Positions 44,911 through 56,534 of a stretch of DNA of 64,000 bases are shown in pieces. This stretch comes from Lomentospora prolificans (Eukaryota; Ascomycota; Sordariomycetes; Microascales; Microascaceae): the NCBI GenBank assembly GCA_029532625.1, contig JARFXM010000011.1, forward strand, positions 4,415,501 to 4,479,500. The letters are read 5' to 3'. A program made the position numbers and the translations under genes. Numbering within the stretch: the first letter of the stretch is position 1; each line of letters opens with the position of its first letter. A model generated the notes under the pieces. It was given only the letters and a program-made list of their open reading frames with translations, was not told the origin of the DNA and did not search any database.

Positions 44911-45396
44911 TTAGTATTGCCCCTGTTCAATTCCTACTATTCAACACTTCGTTACCTCCATTAGGCTACCATAGGATCACGTGCACCTTGGTAGAATCCG
45001 GTGGTACATTGATGGGCAAATGCAGGGTCCAAATTGAACTCTTAGTTTCTTTATCTAGCCATCTATATGGCAAATGTGCTGTGTATGTTTGCGGAGTTCT
45101 CCTCTCTATACATTATGGTGTTTTCCTAGTAGGATTACCCTGTTGTTCTCCAGCATCTGGGTTGTTGGTGGTGTTGTCGAAGTCCTCGGTGGATGACCTC
45201 ACCGAGGACGCACGGACCATCGCGATAAGATAACGAGTGCTCAATGTCAACTGAGCCTGATGGCCCAAGCTAAGCTCACTCTGAATCTCCCCCTCCATGA
45301 ACGGGTCCACGAACCAGCGATTCTCTCATTTCAACACACCACCCAACGATACTACGCCAATGGCGCTGCATGCGCCAGGCTGAGTGACCGCCGACA
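44911..45396. other. Spacer upstream of RTC1
   Basis: The left part may contain further unreadable remains of the kinase C-lobe. The right part must hold the RTC1 promoter and 5' UTR. I see no gene. Confidence 0.45.
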
Positions 45397-48300
45397 ATGT
45401 ATAACCGCGACAATCGCATCATGCGCAAGCTCCTCGGCCGAGTCGCCCCGGACAATACCGCCGACACCTCGACCGGCGGCATCGGTATTACCAGCGCCCC
45501 CTCCCTCGCCGCACCTATCTACCGATCCGCCGTCTCCCAAAATGCAGAGTACAAGGCTGGTGTCCCCATATTATGCCTTGATGCGTCGCCCGACCGACGC
45601 GCTGCCATCCTGGGCGGCAGGCACATCCTCAAGACCGTCACAATGGACGGCCTCGAAGTCAGCGAAGGGTTCGATCTCCGCGCTGTGATTTCCGCGCAGC
45701 CTGCGCTGGCCAAGTCGGGTGGTGCGTCGTCAATCGCGGATCAGCTGTCTATCAAGGACGTCAAGTGGCATGGTGACTCGACGATATTTACGGCCTGTTC
45801 GAACGGCAAGATCTTCTCGTACGACATGACGCGTTTTGGGTCGGGGCCCTCAGCCTTGGAGTTTGTGCAGACGAGAGAAGATTCGCGGCAGGTGAATACG
45901 CTAGATATCAACCCGCATAGAGGATCTTATTTGCTCTCGGGTAGCCAGGACGGCATCGTTCGGTGTTTCGATATTCGGGCTCCTCAGACTAGCTGGGCCG
46001 GTGGGTTGACTTTTCGTGCGGTACAAGGCTTTAAATGCAATGCAGATGGAGTTAGGCACGTCAAGTGGTCGCCAACGGAGGGATTATGTTTCGCCTGCGG
46101 AACCGAGTCCGGTGTGATTATGAAGTGGGATCTTCGCAAGGCGAATAGTCCTTTGCTTCGGCTCTCGGCGCATGATAAGGCGTGCTCCGCGATCTCGTGG
46201 CATCCTGATGGTGATCATCTCATGAGCGCAGGCTGGGACAGCAAATGCCATGTCTGGAATCTTAGCAAGAATGCGGACAAGAGACAAAAAGCGAAATGGA
46301 CGATATCTACGCCCGCACCTGTGGCCGCCGTAGCGTGGCGACCCGGCCTTTGGTCCGCTACCGCCCAAGGAAAGCGCGTTGCGCAGGTCGCCGTAACATA
46401 CGACGATACAAGCCAGAAGCGATACGGAATTAACGCGATTCACGTATGGGATCTCGCGCGGCCCACGATGCCCTTTAAAGAAATTGACAGGTTCGATGCC
46501 CCACCATCTGGTCTTCTGTGGAAGGACCAAGACCTGCTGTGGACGGCGGGCAGGGATGGAATTTTTAGCCAGTGCGATGTGGCGTTCGCACCGAGGGTGA
46601 TTGACCGACAGTCTCTTTCGAGCATGGCTTTTTCACCGAGAGGAGACGTGATGATGTTCCTCGATGAAAGGCCCGATGCCCCTCGACCGCGAGCACCGCC
46701 GCCATCAAGTCAACCAACTGTGACGGTCCAGCGAACGACGCCGTACGGATCGAGTCCGACTGCGCCAATGCTTAGTATAAGCCGAAGTGATTCTGAGGAA
46801 GATGTGGTGGGGAGTTTTGTCGGGCCACGGCGGAGGATACACCGGACCCAGCAGCGTCGGCATAGCCGCTCGATGCCCAATACGAGCGCGAGCTCAACGC
46901 CCCAATCGGCGCCTACGCCACCCGATGGGTACAACCTGACTCTTGACCAGTCGCTAAAGGTCACAGGGCTTTTCAGGACTCAGCAAGCCATGGCTTTCGG
47001 ACATATACCCGCAGCGATCAAGGTTGAGATGTACCATTATTTGGCCGCCAGCTATTTGAGGATCCTAGAGGAGGAACTGCCGTGTTATGAGGGTAGCAAG
47101 CCTCTTGTGGACCGAATAGGTGCCATTATGGAACTTTACGCCAAGACGGCCGAGAATGCACGGTTCTTTCGATTGGGGCAGACCTGGCGGATTCTTGCCT
47201 ACGTGGTCAATCTGCTTCTTATCCAGCGTGGACAGTACCACCTAGAGAAGCGGCTCGGTGTCTCTCCGGACATGCCCAAGGATGAACCCGTTACCAAGCT
47301 GAAGGAGGTTGTCCTCCAGGTACCTCAAAAGGACAACGCTGGGGAAGAGACTCCTCGAAGGCTTCCGTCCCAGGGTGGATTAGGCCCTGAAAATCGGAAC
47401 CTGTCCGTCCGATCGCTCCTAGCCGAGGAGATTGAGAGCACCTCCAATGTTCCTACCCCAATTGCCCGGCCTGTCCGTGACGTCGATGTCGAGAATAGCT
47501 TCGTGCCGGGGAAACGTCTTACACCAGTCATCGAGCCTGAGAGCTTCACATTAGGCCCGGCCGCCCACCCTCAGCTCGCGGATAGTCCGCGGCGGCGCCT
47601 CGATTCTATGCCCATATCTATAGAGAGTAACGGGAGCGGCAAGACCGAGCAGTCGATCACCGAGGGTTACGATTTCTACGATACGCAAGCTCTGGCAAGA
47701 GCGATTGACGTGCCTAAAGCAAGCAAGCCGGAACCCTTGCCACTAAACTATGGGCCACAAACGCCCAACAGCAGAGCGCCAATTGCCGTGCCGGGCCGGT
47801 CTGATGATAGCTTCGGTCACATGTTTTCGGCGTCTGAGTCTACGGATACTCGGCCGTCCGACTCGGAACTACTGCCATCACTCGATAGCGAACGAGCTAA
47901 GCACGCCAGCCGCATCCGGGACCTCGTGGCGGAACGGGAAGAGAGGCAGGCGGCCACGACGCAGACGACGCAGAGCGAAACAACGGACGGTGAATACGAG
48001 AGTCGAATACGAGGGAGAGAGCTTCCAGAATCCCCGGATATTGCTCGCGCACGCCTTGTATCCAAACCTAAGCAAGCCCCGGCGTTGGAGTCGCCCGAGG
48101 ATATCTTTCTCATTTCCCAGACAACGATGGGCACTGATCCCTACTCCCAGGGCTCTTTACAGTCCAATACGCAATCTAATCCACGCTCAGAATACGAAAA
48201 ACTTAATGATAATAACGATAGCGAAGAGCGCTCGCTCGAATTACGTATCGAGAAGCCTAATAAGAAAGTAAATCCACCCTCCTCCCCATCCAAAGACCAG

Positions 48301-49350
48301 AGTCAGGAAATTACCGAGCACGACTACCTCTACTGGCCTGGTGACCGCCCTTATCCATACCCTCTGAGCTCTCCAAAGGCTAGTACTAGTACTCCTACAA
48401 ATGCGAGCACGCCGATTGATCCTTACACCATCATTTCCCACGCCATCCAGTTCGAAGCGCGGACTTCGGCCCTCAACGCCTCGGCCATGGTCCTTCTCCT
48501 CCGTCCGCTCGTACCCCCTTCTGTCATCGACCCTTTCCACGCCATGTCCATCCTCCGCCAGCATCACTCCCGTCTCATGGGCATGAAGCGCTTTGTCGAG
48601 GCTGCCCAGCTCCGCAACCTCTGCATCAAGGGTTGGCCTGCTGGTCTCCCCCACTGGGGCGCCGATGATTCCTATACCTCCCTCTTCGCGCCGGCACAGC
48701 AGAACGTTAAAGTAGGCTTCTACTGCGCCACCTGCCGTAAGCCCAGGGACATAGACCCGCGAGACGGCGAACTCGCCATATGGCGCTGCTCGAGGTGCAA
48801 GGCGCACATGGCGCCCTGCGCAGTCTGCGGCCACCGCGTCGCGCCCGAGCTAGACCTCGGCGAACCGACGCTCTGCACATGGTGGTACTGTCCCAGTTGC
48901 GCCCACGGCGGCCACGCATCCTGTCTTCAGGCATGGCACGCTGACGAGGACCCGGACGGCTGCTGTCCACTCGACGGCTGCGGCCACGCCTGCCTCCCCG
49001 GCCGCTATAGAGCCGAGACGGGCGCCGCACGATCCGAGGAGCTGGGCCGCTATGTCGTGGCTGACAAGGCGGGACCCAAGAGCAGGGTCGCCAGCGGCGG
49101 CGGCATTGTGGGTGTGAGTAGCAGCGCCCCTGCTCCAGGTGCCAGCGTAGGCATCGCCGCCGCCGCTGGCGGCGTGGGAGGGGCCAGCGGCCCTCCTAGC
49201 GTGAGGACGGACGCCAATGACGTGCCGCAGAGCAGGGCCGTTGAGAGTGTGAGGGAGACGTTGGGGAGGGGCGGGATGGCGCAGCCGAGTCCTGGTGGGC
49301 GGGCGAGGGAGAGGAGGAAGAGTGTCAAGTTTGTGGGGAGCGGGGGGTAG
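45397..49350 (+). CDS. RTC1: SEA-complex subunit Rtc1/Sea2 (WDR24 family)
   Basis: A single exon of 1317 residues. Rtc1/Sea2 is part of the SEACAT (GATOR2) module on the vacuole that supports TORC1 signalling to amino acids. An N-terminal WD40 propeller spans about residues 60-430 (for example VKWHGDSTIFTACSNGKIFSYD, LLSGSQDGIVRCFDIR, MSAGWDSKCHVWNLS). A Ser/Pro-rich linker follows, then a helical block (HIPAAIKVEMYHYLAASYL). A long disordered acidic region precedes the C-terminal domain (HAIQFEARTSALNASAMVLLL). Near 1107-1200 sit the paired zinc sites: FYCATCRKP, WRCSRCKAHMAPCAVCGHRV, WWYCPSCAHGGHASCLQAWH. The last 110 residues are Gly/Ala-rich and basic. The length and domain order are as expected. 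Confidence 0.96.
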   Translation: MYNRDNRIMRKLLGRVAPDNTADTSTGGIGITSAPSLAAPIYRSAVSQNAEYKAGVPILCLDASPDRRAAILGGRHILKTVTMDGLEVSEGFDLRAVISAQPALAKSGGASSIADQLSIKDVKWHGDSTIFTACSNGKIFSYDMTRFGSGPSALEFVQTREDSRQVNTLDINPHRGSYLLSGSQDGIVRCFDIRAPQTSWAGGLTFRAVQGFKCNADGVRHVKWSPTEGLCFACGTESGVIMKWDLRKANSPLLRLSAHDKACSAISWHPDGDHLMSAGWDSKCHVWNLSKNADKRQKAKWTISTPAPVAAVAWRPGLWSATAQGKRVAQVAVTYDDTSQKRYGINAIHVWDLARPTMPFKEIDRFDAPPSGLLWKDQDLLWTAGRDGIFSQCDVAFAPRVIDRQSLSSMAFSPRGDVMMFLDERPDAPRPRAPPPSSQPTVTVQRTTPYGSSPTAPMLSISRSDSEEDVVGSFVGPRRRIHRTQQRRHSRSMPNTSASSTPQSAPTPPDGYNLTLDQSLKVTGLFRTQQAMAFGHIPAAIKVEMYHYLAASYLRILEEELPCYEGSKPLVDRIGAIMELYAKTAENARFFRLGQTWRILAYVVNLLLIQRGQYHLEKRLGVSPDMPKDEPVTKLKEVVLQVPQKDNAGEETPRRLPSQGGLGPENRNLSVRSLLAEEIESTSNVPTPIARPVRDVDVENSFVPGKRLTPVIEPESFTLGPAAHPQLADSPRRRLDSMPISIESNGSGKTEQSITEGYDFYDTQALARAIDVPKASKPEPLPLNYGPQTPNSRAPIAVPGRSDDSFGHMFSASESTDTRPSDSELLPSLDSERAKHASRIRDLVAEREERQAATTQTTQSETTDGEYESRIRGRELPESPDIARARLVSKPKQAPALESPEDIFLISQTTMGTDPYSQGSLQSNTQSNPRSEYEKLNDNNDSEERSLELRIEKPNKKVNPPSSPSKDQSQEITEHDYLYWPGDRPYPYPLSSPKASTSTPTNASTPIDPYTIISHAIQFEARTSALNASAMVLLLRPLVPPSVIDPFHAMSILRQHHSRLMGMKRFVEAAQLRNLCIKGWPAGLPHWGADDSYTSLFAPAQQNVKVGFYCATCRKPRDIDPRDGELAIWRCSRCKAHMAPCAVCGHRVAPELDLGEPTLCTWWYCPSCAHGGHASCLQAWHADEDPDGCCPLDGCGHACLPGRYRAETGAARSEELGRYVVADKAGPKSRVASGGGIVGVSSSAPAPGASVGIAAAAGGVGGASGPPSVRTDANDVPQSRAVESVRETLGRGGMAQPSPGGRARERRKSVKFVGSGG

Positions 49351-49732
49351 ATCGGTGTTTTCCTTGCGGCTTTTATTTATCTATTTTTTGTTTGTTTTCC
49401 TTTTCCACTCTATCATTTTGACGGCCTTATCTGTATTCTTGCATTTGTTAGGAGCACAGACGACGAGGCGCATCGGGGGAGTTTAGGAGCGGAAGAGGAA
49501 GTGTCGTGTATAAACTCTTTCTTGTATTATTATCTGGGTATCTGTAGCATAAGGGAAATTGGGAAGTTAAATTTTGTATCGTTTGATAACCCCAAAGGAA
49601 CAATCGAACAATCAGTGGCTATCGCGGTTCGGGAGCAAACCACATGTCGTATAAGCAGACATACTACGCTGAGTCTTGAAACCCAACCACGCCACGCTAC
49701 TCGACACGCTTGCCAAGCCCTAGTCAAACGCC
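49351..49732. other. Convergent spacer between RTC1 and the UVRAG/Vps38-like gene
   Basis: Two 3' UTRs meet here. No further element is called. Confidence 0.5.
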
Positions 49733-51566
49733 TCACCTGGTCGAAGACATACCCTTCCTCCTCAAACTCAACTTCAATTCTGCCTCCCCAAACGGCAGCC
49801 CCTTGTGCGAGCCGATAACGCTCCCATCCGCCTCGCCATTCTCCCCATCCACGCTCGGGGACTCGCTCCCGACCATAAACCCGGCAGGTTCGCTATCTAG
49901 AGCGGGAGGGGCCCTGGTCGCATTCAGCCTCCCCATCAGGAGGCCTCGCACGCCTCCCCTCTTTCTCTCGGGGACCTCGTCGGTGCCGGCGCTGCAGACG
50001 TAGAGTAGATATTTCAGGTTCGGCAGGGTTTGGCGGATATCAATGACGCGTAGGCCCTGGGAGGCGCAGAGGGCCTCGATGTCCTTGTTGAGGAGGAACC
50101 AGGCGTACTCGAAGCGGAAGTGGGCGGCCGTTGAGCCTCCCCTGGGTAGGTATAGCGGGAATTCGCGACCGCGAGTTTGGTATTGCGCTGTCAGATCCGT
50201 AAGGAGGGAGATGTCGTCGCGGATCGAGGAACGGGAACCAAAGGCGGTGATGGGGTACGGAAGAGGGGTGGAGAGGTAGTACTGGAGGAAGTCTGTAAGG
50301 ATAGAGACGTAACCTAGCGCGGCCGAGAGCGCATTCTCGTCCGCGGTCCGCGAGGTGGCTGCGTCAAACGTCGTGTTGGGCAATGGTATGCCACAAATCT
50401 GAAACGAGAGCGGCGGTCCGTCGGGGACAGGGCTGATGTTGAATATATCGCTGAGATCCGAACAAATCCGCCGCCTCTGCCCGTGTATCTGTTCCCGCGT
50501 CACGGAGGCTGCCTCTTTCGAGGAGCCAAGCTTCCGCCGCGCGTTAGCGACATCCCGCTCGGCCTTTTCCTGCAGGGCACGACCTTTGCGTATCGCTGCA
50601 CGCCGCGCCCGGATTGACTCCTCCAATTCCTTCTTCCGTTTCTCGGAGGCAGCGAGAGCCCTTCTCTCCTGCACCACGTACTTCTTCGCGAGATCGAGCC
50701 GATCCTCCGCCTGCGGCACTTTATCCACTGGCCTCCTTTCAAGGATATCGTTTATTTGCGCCGTGATGGACTGCTGCGTCGCCAGCGCATCCTGTATGGA
50801 ATTGTCGAGAGTAGCGAGCTTCATGAGGGCGTTGTACGACGACGTCGGCACGGCAGGCGCGGACTTGGGCTTTCTAGGCCGGCCTGGCATGTCGGCCGAG
50901 TACATACCGTCCGTAAGGTGGAAGATGAGCCCGTTGGGGGGGAAAGGGCGATTTTCGAGGGATCCGATGAATTGGAGTGTTTTGAGGTCCACGACCTCTT
51001 CGAGGAGGAGGGTCCAGGCATTTTGTTTTCGAGTCCAGAAACGGACCGTGAGCTCCGCTCTCCGCGTAATGCCAGGGTGGTGGTGCTTAAGATCGAAGAA
51101 TTGAAAGTTGAAGTTCTGTTCTCTCGTGTAAACAGCATTAGCAATCTACCCCGATTGAAACTCCGCCATGTGAAATAAAACCCACCGAAGACCGTTCGAC
51201 AACCTCGCTAATATATACGGGCTCCTCCTCCCCTTCACAGTGAACCGAGAAAAACCCGTCGGCAACCTTCTCATCCACGCTCCCCTCCAACCTCTTCTGT
51301 CGCTCCGCCGCGCTCGCCACCATCAACACGGAGCCCCTCCTCGCCGTCGCCTTGGCAGACCGCAAGCTCTCCGACGACCTCGTGTGCTGCAGCTCTTTAA
51401 GCGACGGCCGCTTCTTAGCCGATATGGAGCTGGGCCGGGTGAGCTCGCTGTCGTCGACGGCGCGGCCCTCGGGGCGGGTGAAGCTGAGGTTGCGCAGGTA
51501 GATGCCCTTAAGATGTCGCAGCTTGCGGTTCTGCGGCATCAGGAGCGGTCGTGTCTCGGACATCAT
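49733..51566 (-). CDS. UVRAG/Vps38-like subunit of PI3-kinase complex II
   Basis: Two exons, 51566-51186 and 51115-49733, with a 68-nt intron (donor GTGGGT, branch GCTAATG), give 587 residues; ATG 51563 is an equally good start. The N-terminal part is a C2-like domain: RHLKGIYLRNLSF, DGFFSVHCEGEEEPVYISEVVERS, then across the splice FNFQFFDL, LTVRFWTRKQNAWTLLLEEV and LPPNGLIFHLTDGMYS-like text (here FPPNGLIFHLTDGMYS). A coiled coil runs about residues 230-340. The C-terminal BARA-like part has YVSILTDFLQYYLSTPLPYPI, FEYAWFLLNKDIEALCASQGL and TLPNLKYLLYVCS. Vps38/UVRAG binds Vps34-Vps15-Beclin for endosomal sorting. Atg14 has a related fold, but the C2-like start favours Vps38/UVRAG. Confidence 0.88.
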
Positions 51567-52189
51567 TATGTTCCGCTCCGCCCGAGAGGGCAGACTTCGA
51601 GGTCGGCCTTACGAAGTGGGTGCGGTCGATAACCGGCCGAGTTCGAAAGATGCAGCGAAGGGTTGGTCAGGTTGGGCGCTTTGGGGAGGGGAGAGCTTGT
51701 CGTTCGCGTGGTGTTTTGGCTCCCGAGATCGCAAGTCGGCCGGAGGAAGCAACTTAGGAAATCCCCCTTATAGCATCAGAGATGTATGGGGAATTACAAG
51801 GGCTGAAATTCCCAAGAGGCCAATTTGTTAGGCCTCCAGTGTTTGTCTCAGGAAGCTGTAACTCTGGATGCATCAATATTGGTGGATGAACGCTCTGTCG
51901 TAATGAAGACGTTCCAATTGGGGAGCTTGAGCTTCCAGCTAGTGTGGCATGGTTAAGTGCATACTTCCTCTAGTATAATAATTTGAATTGATACATATTC
52001 ACGGAGACGTGACGAAGACCACAACCAAAAAGATCCATGAAGCTCTATTAATAACACAATAAGTGCTCGGTGGCCGACACTCGAGAAGTATAATCGAAAA
52101 AGTAGAATACAAATTTATAAATCAATCCATCATCTTCAACGCTTTTGGAGAAAAACAGCCATTAGTTTTTTGCTTTCCAACAATGCTAT
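51567..52189. other. Spacer between UVRAG-like gene and the small hypothetical gene
   Basis: The region holds the UVRAG-like promoter on the left and the 3' UTR of the hypothetical gene on the right. It is AT-rich from 51950 on. No gene is seen. Confidence 0.5.
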
Positions 52190-53003
52190 TCAAACCTTTG
52201 TTGTATTAGCCTTCTTGTCCGGCTCTTTTCCGTTGGCCTTCTTGCCATTGGTCTTTTTGATACTTCTGATAGACTTAGAAACTCTGTTGGGGATAACAAC
52301 CCCGGTCCTCCTGTGCCTGCCGGACCCAATATATTAGAATCAAACTGATCTTGGATTTCGTTCTTAGGTGGCCTTACTTGGAGCATCGCTTGAGGCAATC
52401 GTGAATACCGCGGAGATTGACTATTCCATCCGGTGACTCGCCGTCGCTGTTGTCCCCAACTGGTTCTTGTGTAGACATCCTCGGCAGCTGTTCCGACAGA
52501 GAGATAGATTCATCAGACGCAAGTGAAGCATTGTGATCTGGTGTCGTATATCTTCTTTTGGAGATATTGACCGAAAATCTCTCGTGTGTCTCACTCGTTT
52601 TCTTCCATCTCTCGATGGGCGTAGCCATATCAACGTCGGCCAAGATAGGCCAGATTCCGTCGCCATCGCTGGAACTTTGGGTCGTCTGGTCCCTGGTGGT
52701 ACTCGGCGTAGGAGATACTGACGCATCAAGAACGTGGTAGGCAGCTGCGGCGGTGTTGGTGGGTAAGCCGAGCGCTATCTCTTCATGCCGTTGACGTTCC
52801 GAGAGGTAGCGGCGACACGAGTCCGAGAGCAACTGGTCAGTCTTGTCGCCTATTAGCGCGTCAAAAGCCTGGGTGGCTGTGCCACAGCCACTCGCATGGG
52901 CTTCGGGAGGTAGTAAATTTTCGCCGCTATTCTGTTGATTCTCGAGACTAACGGTTGGGGAAGACCCTTCTCGTTGCAGGCGGCCTTCTAGTTCGAATTC
53001 CAT
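52190..53003 (-). CDS. Hypothetical Ser/acidic protein with basic tail
   Basis: Two exons, 53003-52378 and 52316-52190, with a 61-nt intron (donor GTAAGG, acceptor GGCAG), give 250 residues. Without splicing the frame stops right after the donor. Splicing instead adds 42 residues with a strongly Lys/Arg-rich composition (HRRTGVVIPNRVSKS, KKTNGKKANGKE), which looks like a real nuclear-type tail. The body is rich in Ser, Thr and acidic residues (ESISLSEQLPRMSTQEP) and mostly disordered. I recognise no family. The splice logic and continuous frame support it as a gene. Confidence 0.6.
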
Positions 53004-56000
53004 ACTATTGTGCGTCTGTAATTAGTAGCCATCTTGTGATGGATCATGCCTTGAGACGATATCCTAGGACTAACGCACCTTGAAAGGCGGGGCCAGACCA
53101 AATCGAGGGAGTTAAATCGAGGGTCACACATCATGAGTAGAAAAAAAGAAACAGGGACACAGGTTTGCAAGTGGCAGACAGGTCGCATGGGTTGGGAAGG
53201 GGCTTCCTCACTTATACACTCGGTCCCGAGGGTATGGGTACGCCAGCCAAGAGATAAAGGGAAGGCCAGGTTCGCTGGCTGGCCTCCTTGCGGCGCTATG
53301 AGTGGAGGACGTTTAGGATCTAGGGGTGTGGAAATGAAGGCGTCCGATAGGGAGACGGATAACCTACAGATCGCCATCTCTCGCTCGACTCCATCCGTTT
53401 CATTGTAACTTTCCTTTTTTTTTTCCACTTCCCCGGCAATGGATCCCAGCGGCACGATCTGATACCGGGGGATTGGGTCCTGAGGCCTTGGAAGAGGAGG
53501 GAATGGGTGTCGGGATCTCTCCACCCTTGTCGCCGTCACCTCCCGGGGATATGGTGCAGCTTACTATTATTACTTTCAGTAAACCCGCGAGATGCAGATG
53601 CAGGCTTCCAGGTTTGGTCAAGAACCAGGGGTTGGGAAAGTGATGGGCCGAACACGACGCCGAATTGCTGTCAATAAGTGTCCTCGCGGGCGCGTCCGAG
53701 GCGTCCACAGCCCCTCCTCCTTCATGCATGTCCCAATCCAGTGGAATGGGTCGCCTTTTCGGGAGGAGAAGTAGCCATTCGCTGACGACTTCATGTCCCC
53801 AACTATGATGGACGGGAAGCAAAAGAACCGGTGCCCCCTCCCCGTCCCCGAATTCCTTCCGACTCTGCGATCTTGGTTCCAAGTTCGTTCAGACAGTGAC
53901 ATACTGTCTCTGTCTCTTGACAGGGTTAATATGTCGTGTCCAAGGGAAACGGGCTGGCCTTTGTTTTTGGCGAGGTGACACAAATACGACGTTGGTCATG
54001 GCCAGCAAAAAAAGGATCCTTAACTCTTCATGCTGGCCGTGGGAAGAAGAAAAACAACCCAACCGCACCTAGGTGCGGGGATTCTTCCATAATCTCGAAT
54101 CTTTTCCTCGGTCGAATGTGATCAAAGGTGCGGATGTGCCAACCGTTCCCAGCCAAGCACGAAACAGAATATTACCCACCCGTTGCGGAAGGCCTTGTTC
54201 GGAAAACATTGCGTCTGGAGATCTGCAGGAATGGCACAAGACAGTGATGTGTCCGACAGGGATTTTCTAGGAAAGGGAAGAGGCCGCCTCGCCGAAGTGC
54301 CGCGCCCTCGGGTCTAGGACTCGATTTTGTGGTGAGGTAGACATGGTTTTTCTCTTGCTCTTTTTCCAATTCAGAGAGCCGGAACCATCGCATGGCAGCC
54401 TGCCGAGAAAGCATCCACCCATGGATCTCGACCCTCCCCTCCCGTCACCCGCGAAGCTGGTCCGCAGAGCGGACACCCTTGCATCAGGCAACCAGGCTAC
54501 CAATCCTCCCAGCCGTGTTTACGATGTAGTGGGATATTAGTGCCCACTAGTCAGACATCTGTTAGGGGGAACCGGCTGGCTGGGAAAAGGCACAGGGGTG
54601 CTAACTGATTCCGGAGCGATGCGACAGAGCAGCGGGAGGATTGAGAGGTCTGCCAAGCTTAATCCCTGCCCGCTCTTGCTTCGAGTCTGGTCTGAATTTA
54701 ATAGTACTTCGGAGATTCCTCTGCCTTCAGCTGTTGGTGGCGCAATGCAAATAAAAGGGTGTCAAAAGGGCTGGACCTTTTTAAATTGCTAAAGATTTCC
54801 AGTGGCGCGGGTTCCACCAGTACATGGGGCCTTGCTGAGTCTCTCTCATGGCATCCGACCTTGTGCCACTGGCTAAGGACGGAGTAGAGTCACGGAGGTG
54901 ATGATGAAGTGGGAAGAAGTTGCGTCGATAATGGCCAGGCAGGGGTATGGATAGCGATGTTTAAGCCCGAATACGCAGGGCAGAGGACTGCTCGTGCTTC
55001 TGCAAGCTCGCGCCCGTCGTCTAGAGGTAGGATACCACTCCTCAAGCTGGCGGAGGCGGCCGAGACGACCACACAAGGCGAGCGTATGTCTCTAGATTTG
55101 GATTTCTGGGGATAACCGTGATCATCGTCGGGTAACGAACAGGAGCATTCCATCAATCGATCGATGAATGAAATAGGCGGTGGAGGTCTGCATGGCGCTC
55201 GAAGCCGGTCCCCAGAGGAGACTGATATTGTGTACCTACAGAGGAGGAAAACAGTATCTAAAGCCAAAAGGAGAACGAAAATGGATATTCATCATTGATG
55301 CATTGTGGCCCCCTCAATTCCTCGCCTCTTCGTGTCCTCCCAGCGGTGCCTCGCAACTTCTACTCCCCACACTTCTACTTTCCTACCTGGACCACCAATT
55401 CGTGCTGGCATGCCTCTTGGAGAATTTCTCCGCGATCCGCACATACAGAACATTAACCAGGTGAAGCTTTTATATCTACAATGCGGCTGTGCAACTGATC
55501 GGGGTAGGAATAGAGGTTCGTTTACGTTGGGGACGCCCAAACCGGGTCTTCCCATCTGTCTATCGGGGTCATGGCTCGCCTATCGGAAGGCAAGACAATT
55601 GACCACTTGTGGTTAGTGTTTCTCGATATTATACGATGCTCAAGAGAATAAGAATACTGTTAGACATGGATACCTTGCTCTTCTAAACGCTGGCTACCCC
55701 AGACCTGCTTCCAGTCACGGCGCAGCTCTACGCTTGTACGCTCGTACGTGCGCTGGCGATCCGTCGTCTGGGCGAGCCAAGACCCGTAACCAAAAGGCTG
55801 CTGGTCAGCCAGGCTATATACTCTTCTCCGCCGATAAATATTTGAAGGGCTCCTCCAAGTGGGACTGCCCCAAGAATCCATCACTTAAGATCATTATCCC
55901 CATCGTCGCTTTGCCCTGGGACGTTTGACGAAATCTCGTCATATCTTCCGCAATCCGAAATTTGCTCTAGTCCAAAATTCGACAAGATCGAAATGACAGA

Positions 56001-56534
56001 GAAATAAATCGATGGTTCCCAAGACCAGAAGAATAACGCGGTTTCACACAATAGACACCTCTCACCGAGTGGTCCAGTTCATGTTATCTCGGTGTAACAG
56101 CCTGGAATGCTACCAGTAGAGCACCTTCAGCGACCCTCGCCAGCTCCTTTCCCCTAAACGACCACCAACCATGCACGATGGGCGGCTGCATTGTGTTCCC
56201 AGGCGCCACAAGCCACATCCAGCGACAACTTGCGGGGCACCTGAACCGATAAATTAAAAAGTCGTGGGTAGCTCCTCGATTGAGCAATCGTGAACTCGAA
56301 TGAGAGCAGAACAGGGGAAGAGTCTAGGCGCTACTGGAAATCATTGGCAATAGCGTATGCAGGCCGGCGAAGACCGCCCCACGAATAGGCCCCGGAGCTG
56401 GGGGATCAACGGCGATATTGATTGATATATATATAACGAAATGGAAGCGTCGAACGCCTCCCCAGGTTGGCCGTTGGCCGCTGCAGTCATTCGTTCTTCT
56501 CACGCTCGTTTAGCATCGTTTTGCTCGTTTCACT
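53004..56534. other. 3.5 kb gene-free block
   Basis: The block lies between the divergent hypothetical gene and the secreted protein gene. A minus-strand open frame of 183 codons (52988-53539) overlaps the 5' end of the hypothetical gene and is probably its leader or chance. A T-run lies at 53407-53425. No frame shows a known motif. Promoters of both neighbours must lie at its ends. Confidence 0.45.

Noticed and set aside
20387..45396. A secondary-metabolite or lipid-modification cluster around SDR, HMG-CoA reductase, Dabb and oleate hydratase
   Set aside because: No polyketide, peptide or terpene synthase, transporter or pathway regulator is present, and the genes are separated by housekeeping genes and long gaps.
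48241..48834. Minus-strand 197-codon frame inside RTC1
   Set aside because: Shadow of the zinc-binding and linker part of RTC1; no motif of its own.
52988..53539. Minus-strand 183-codon frame upstream of the hypothetical gene
   Set aside because: It lies in a different frame from the downstream gene, has Pro-rich simple content and no recognisable motif; more likely leader sequence or chance.
55010..55060. Sequence resembling a tRNA D arm (GTCTAGAGGTAGGATACC)
   Set aside because: No anticodon or T arm follows at the needed distance.
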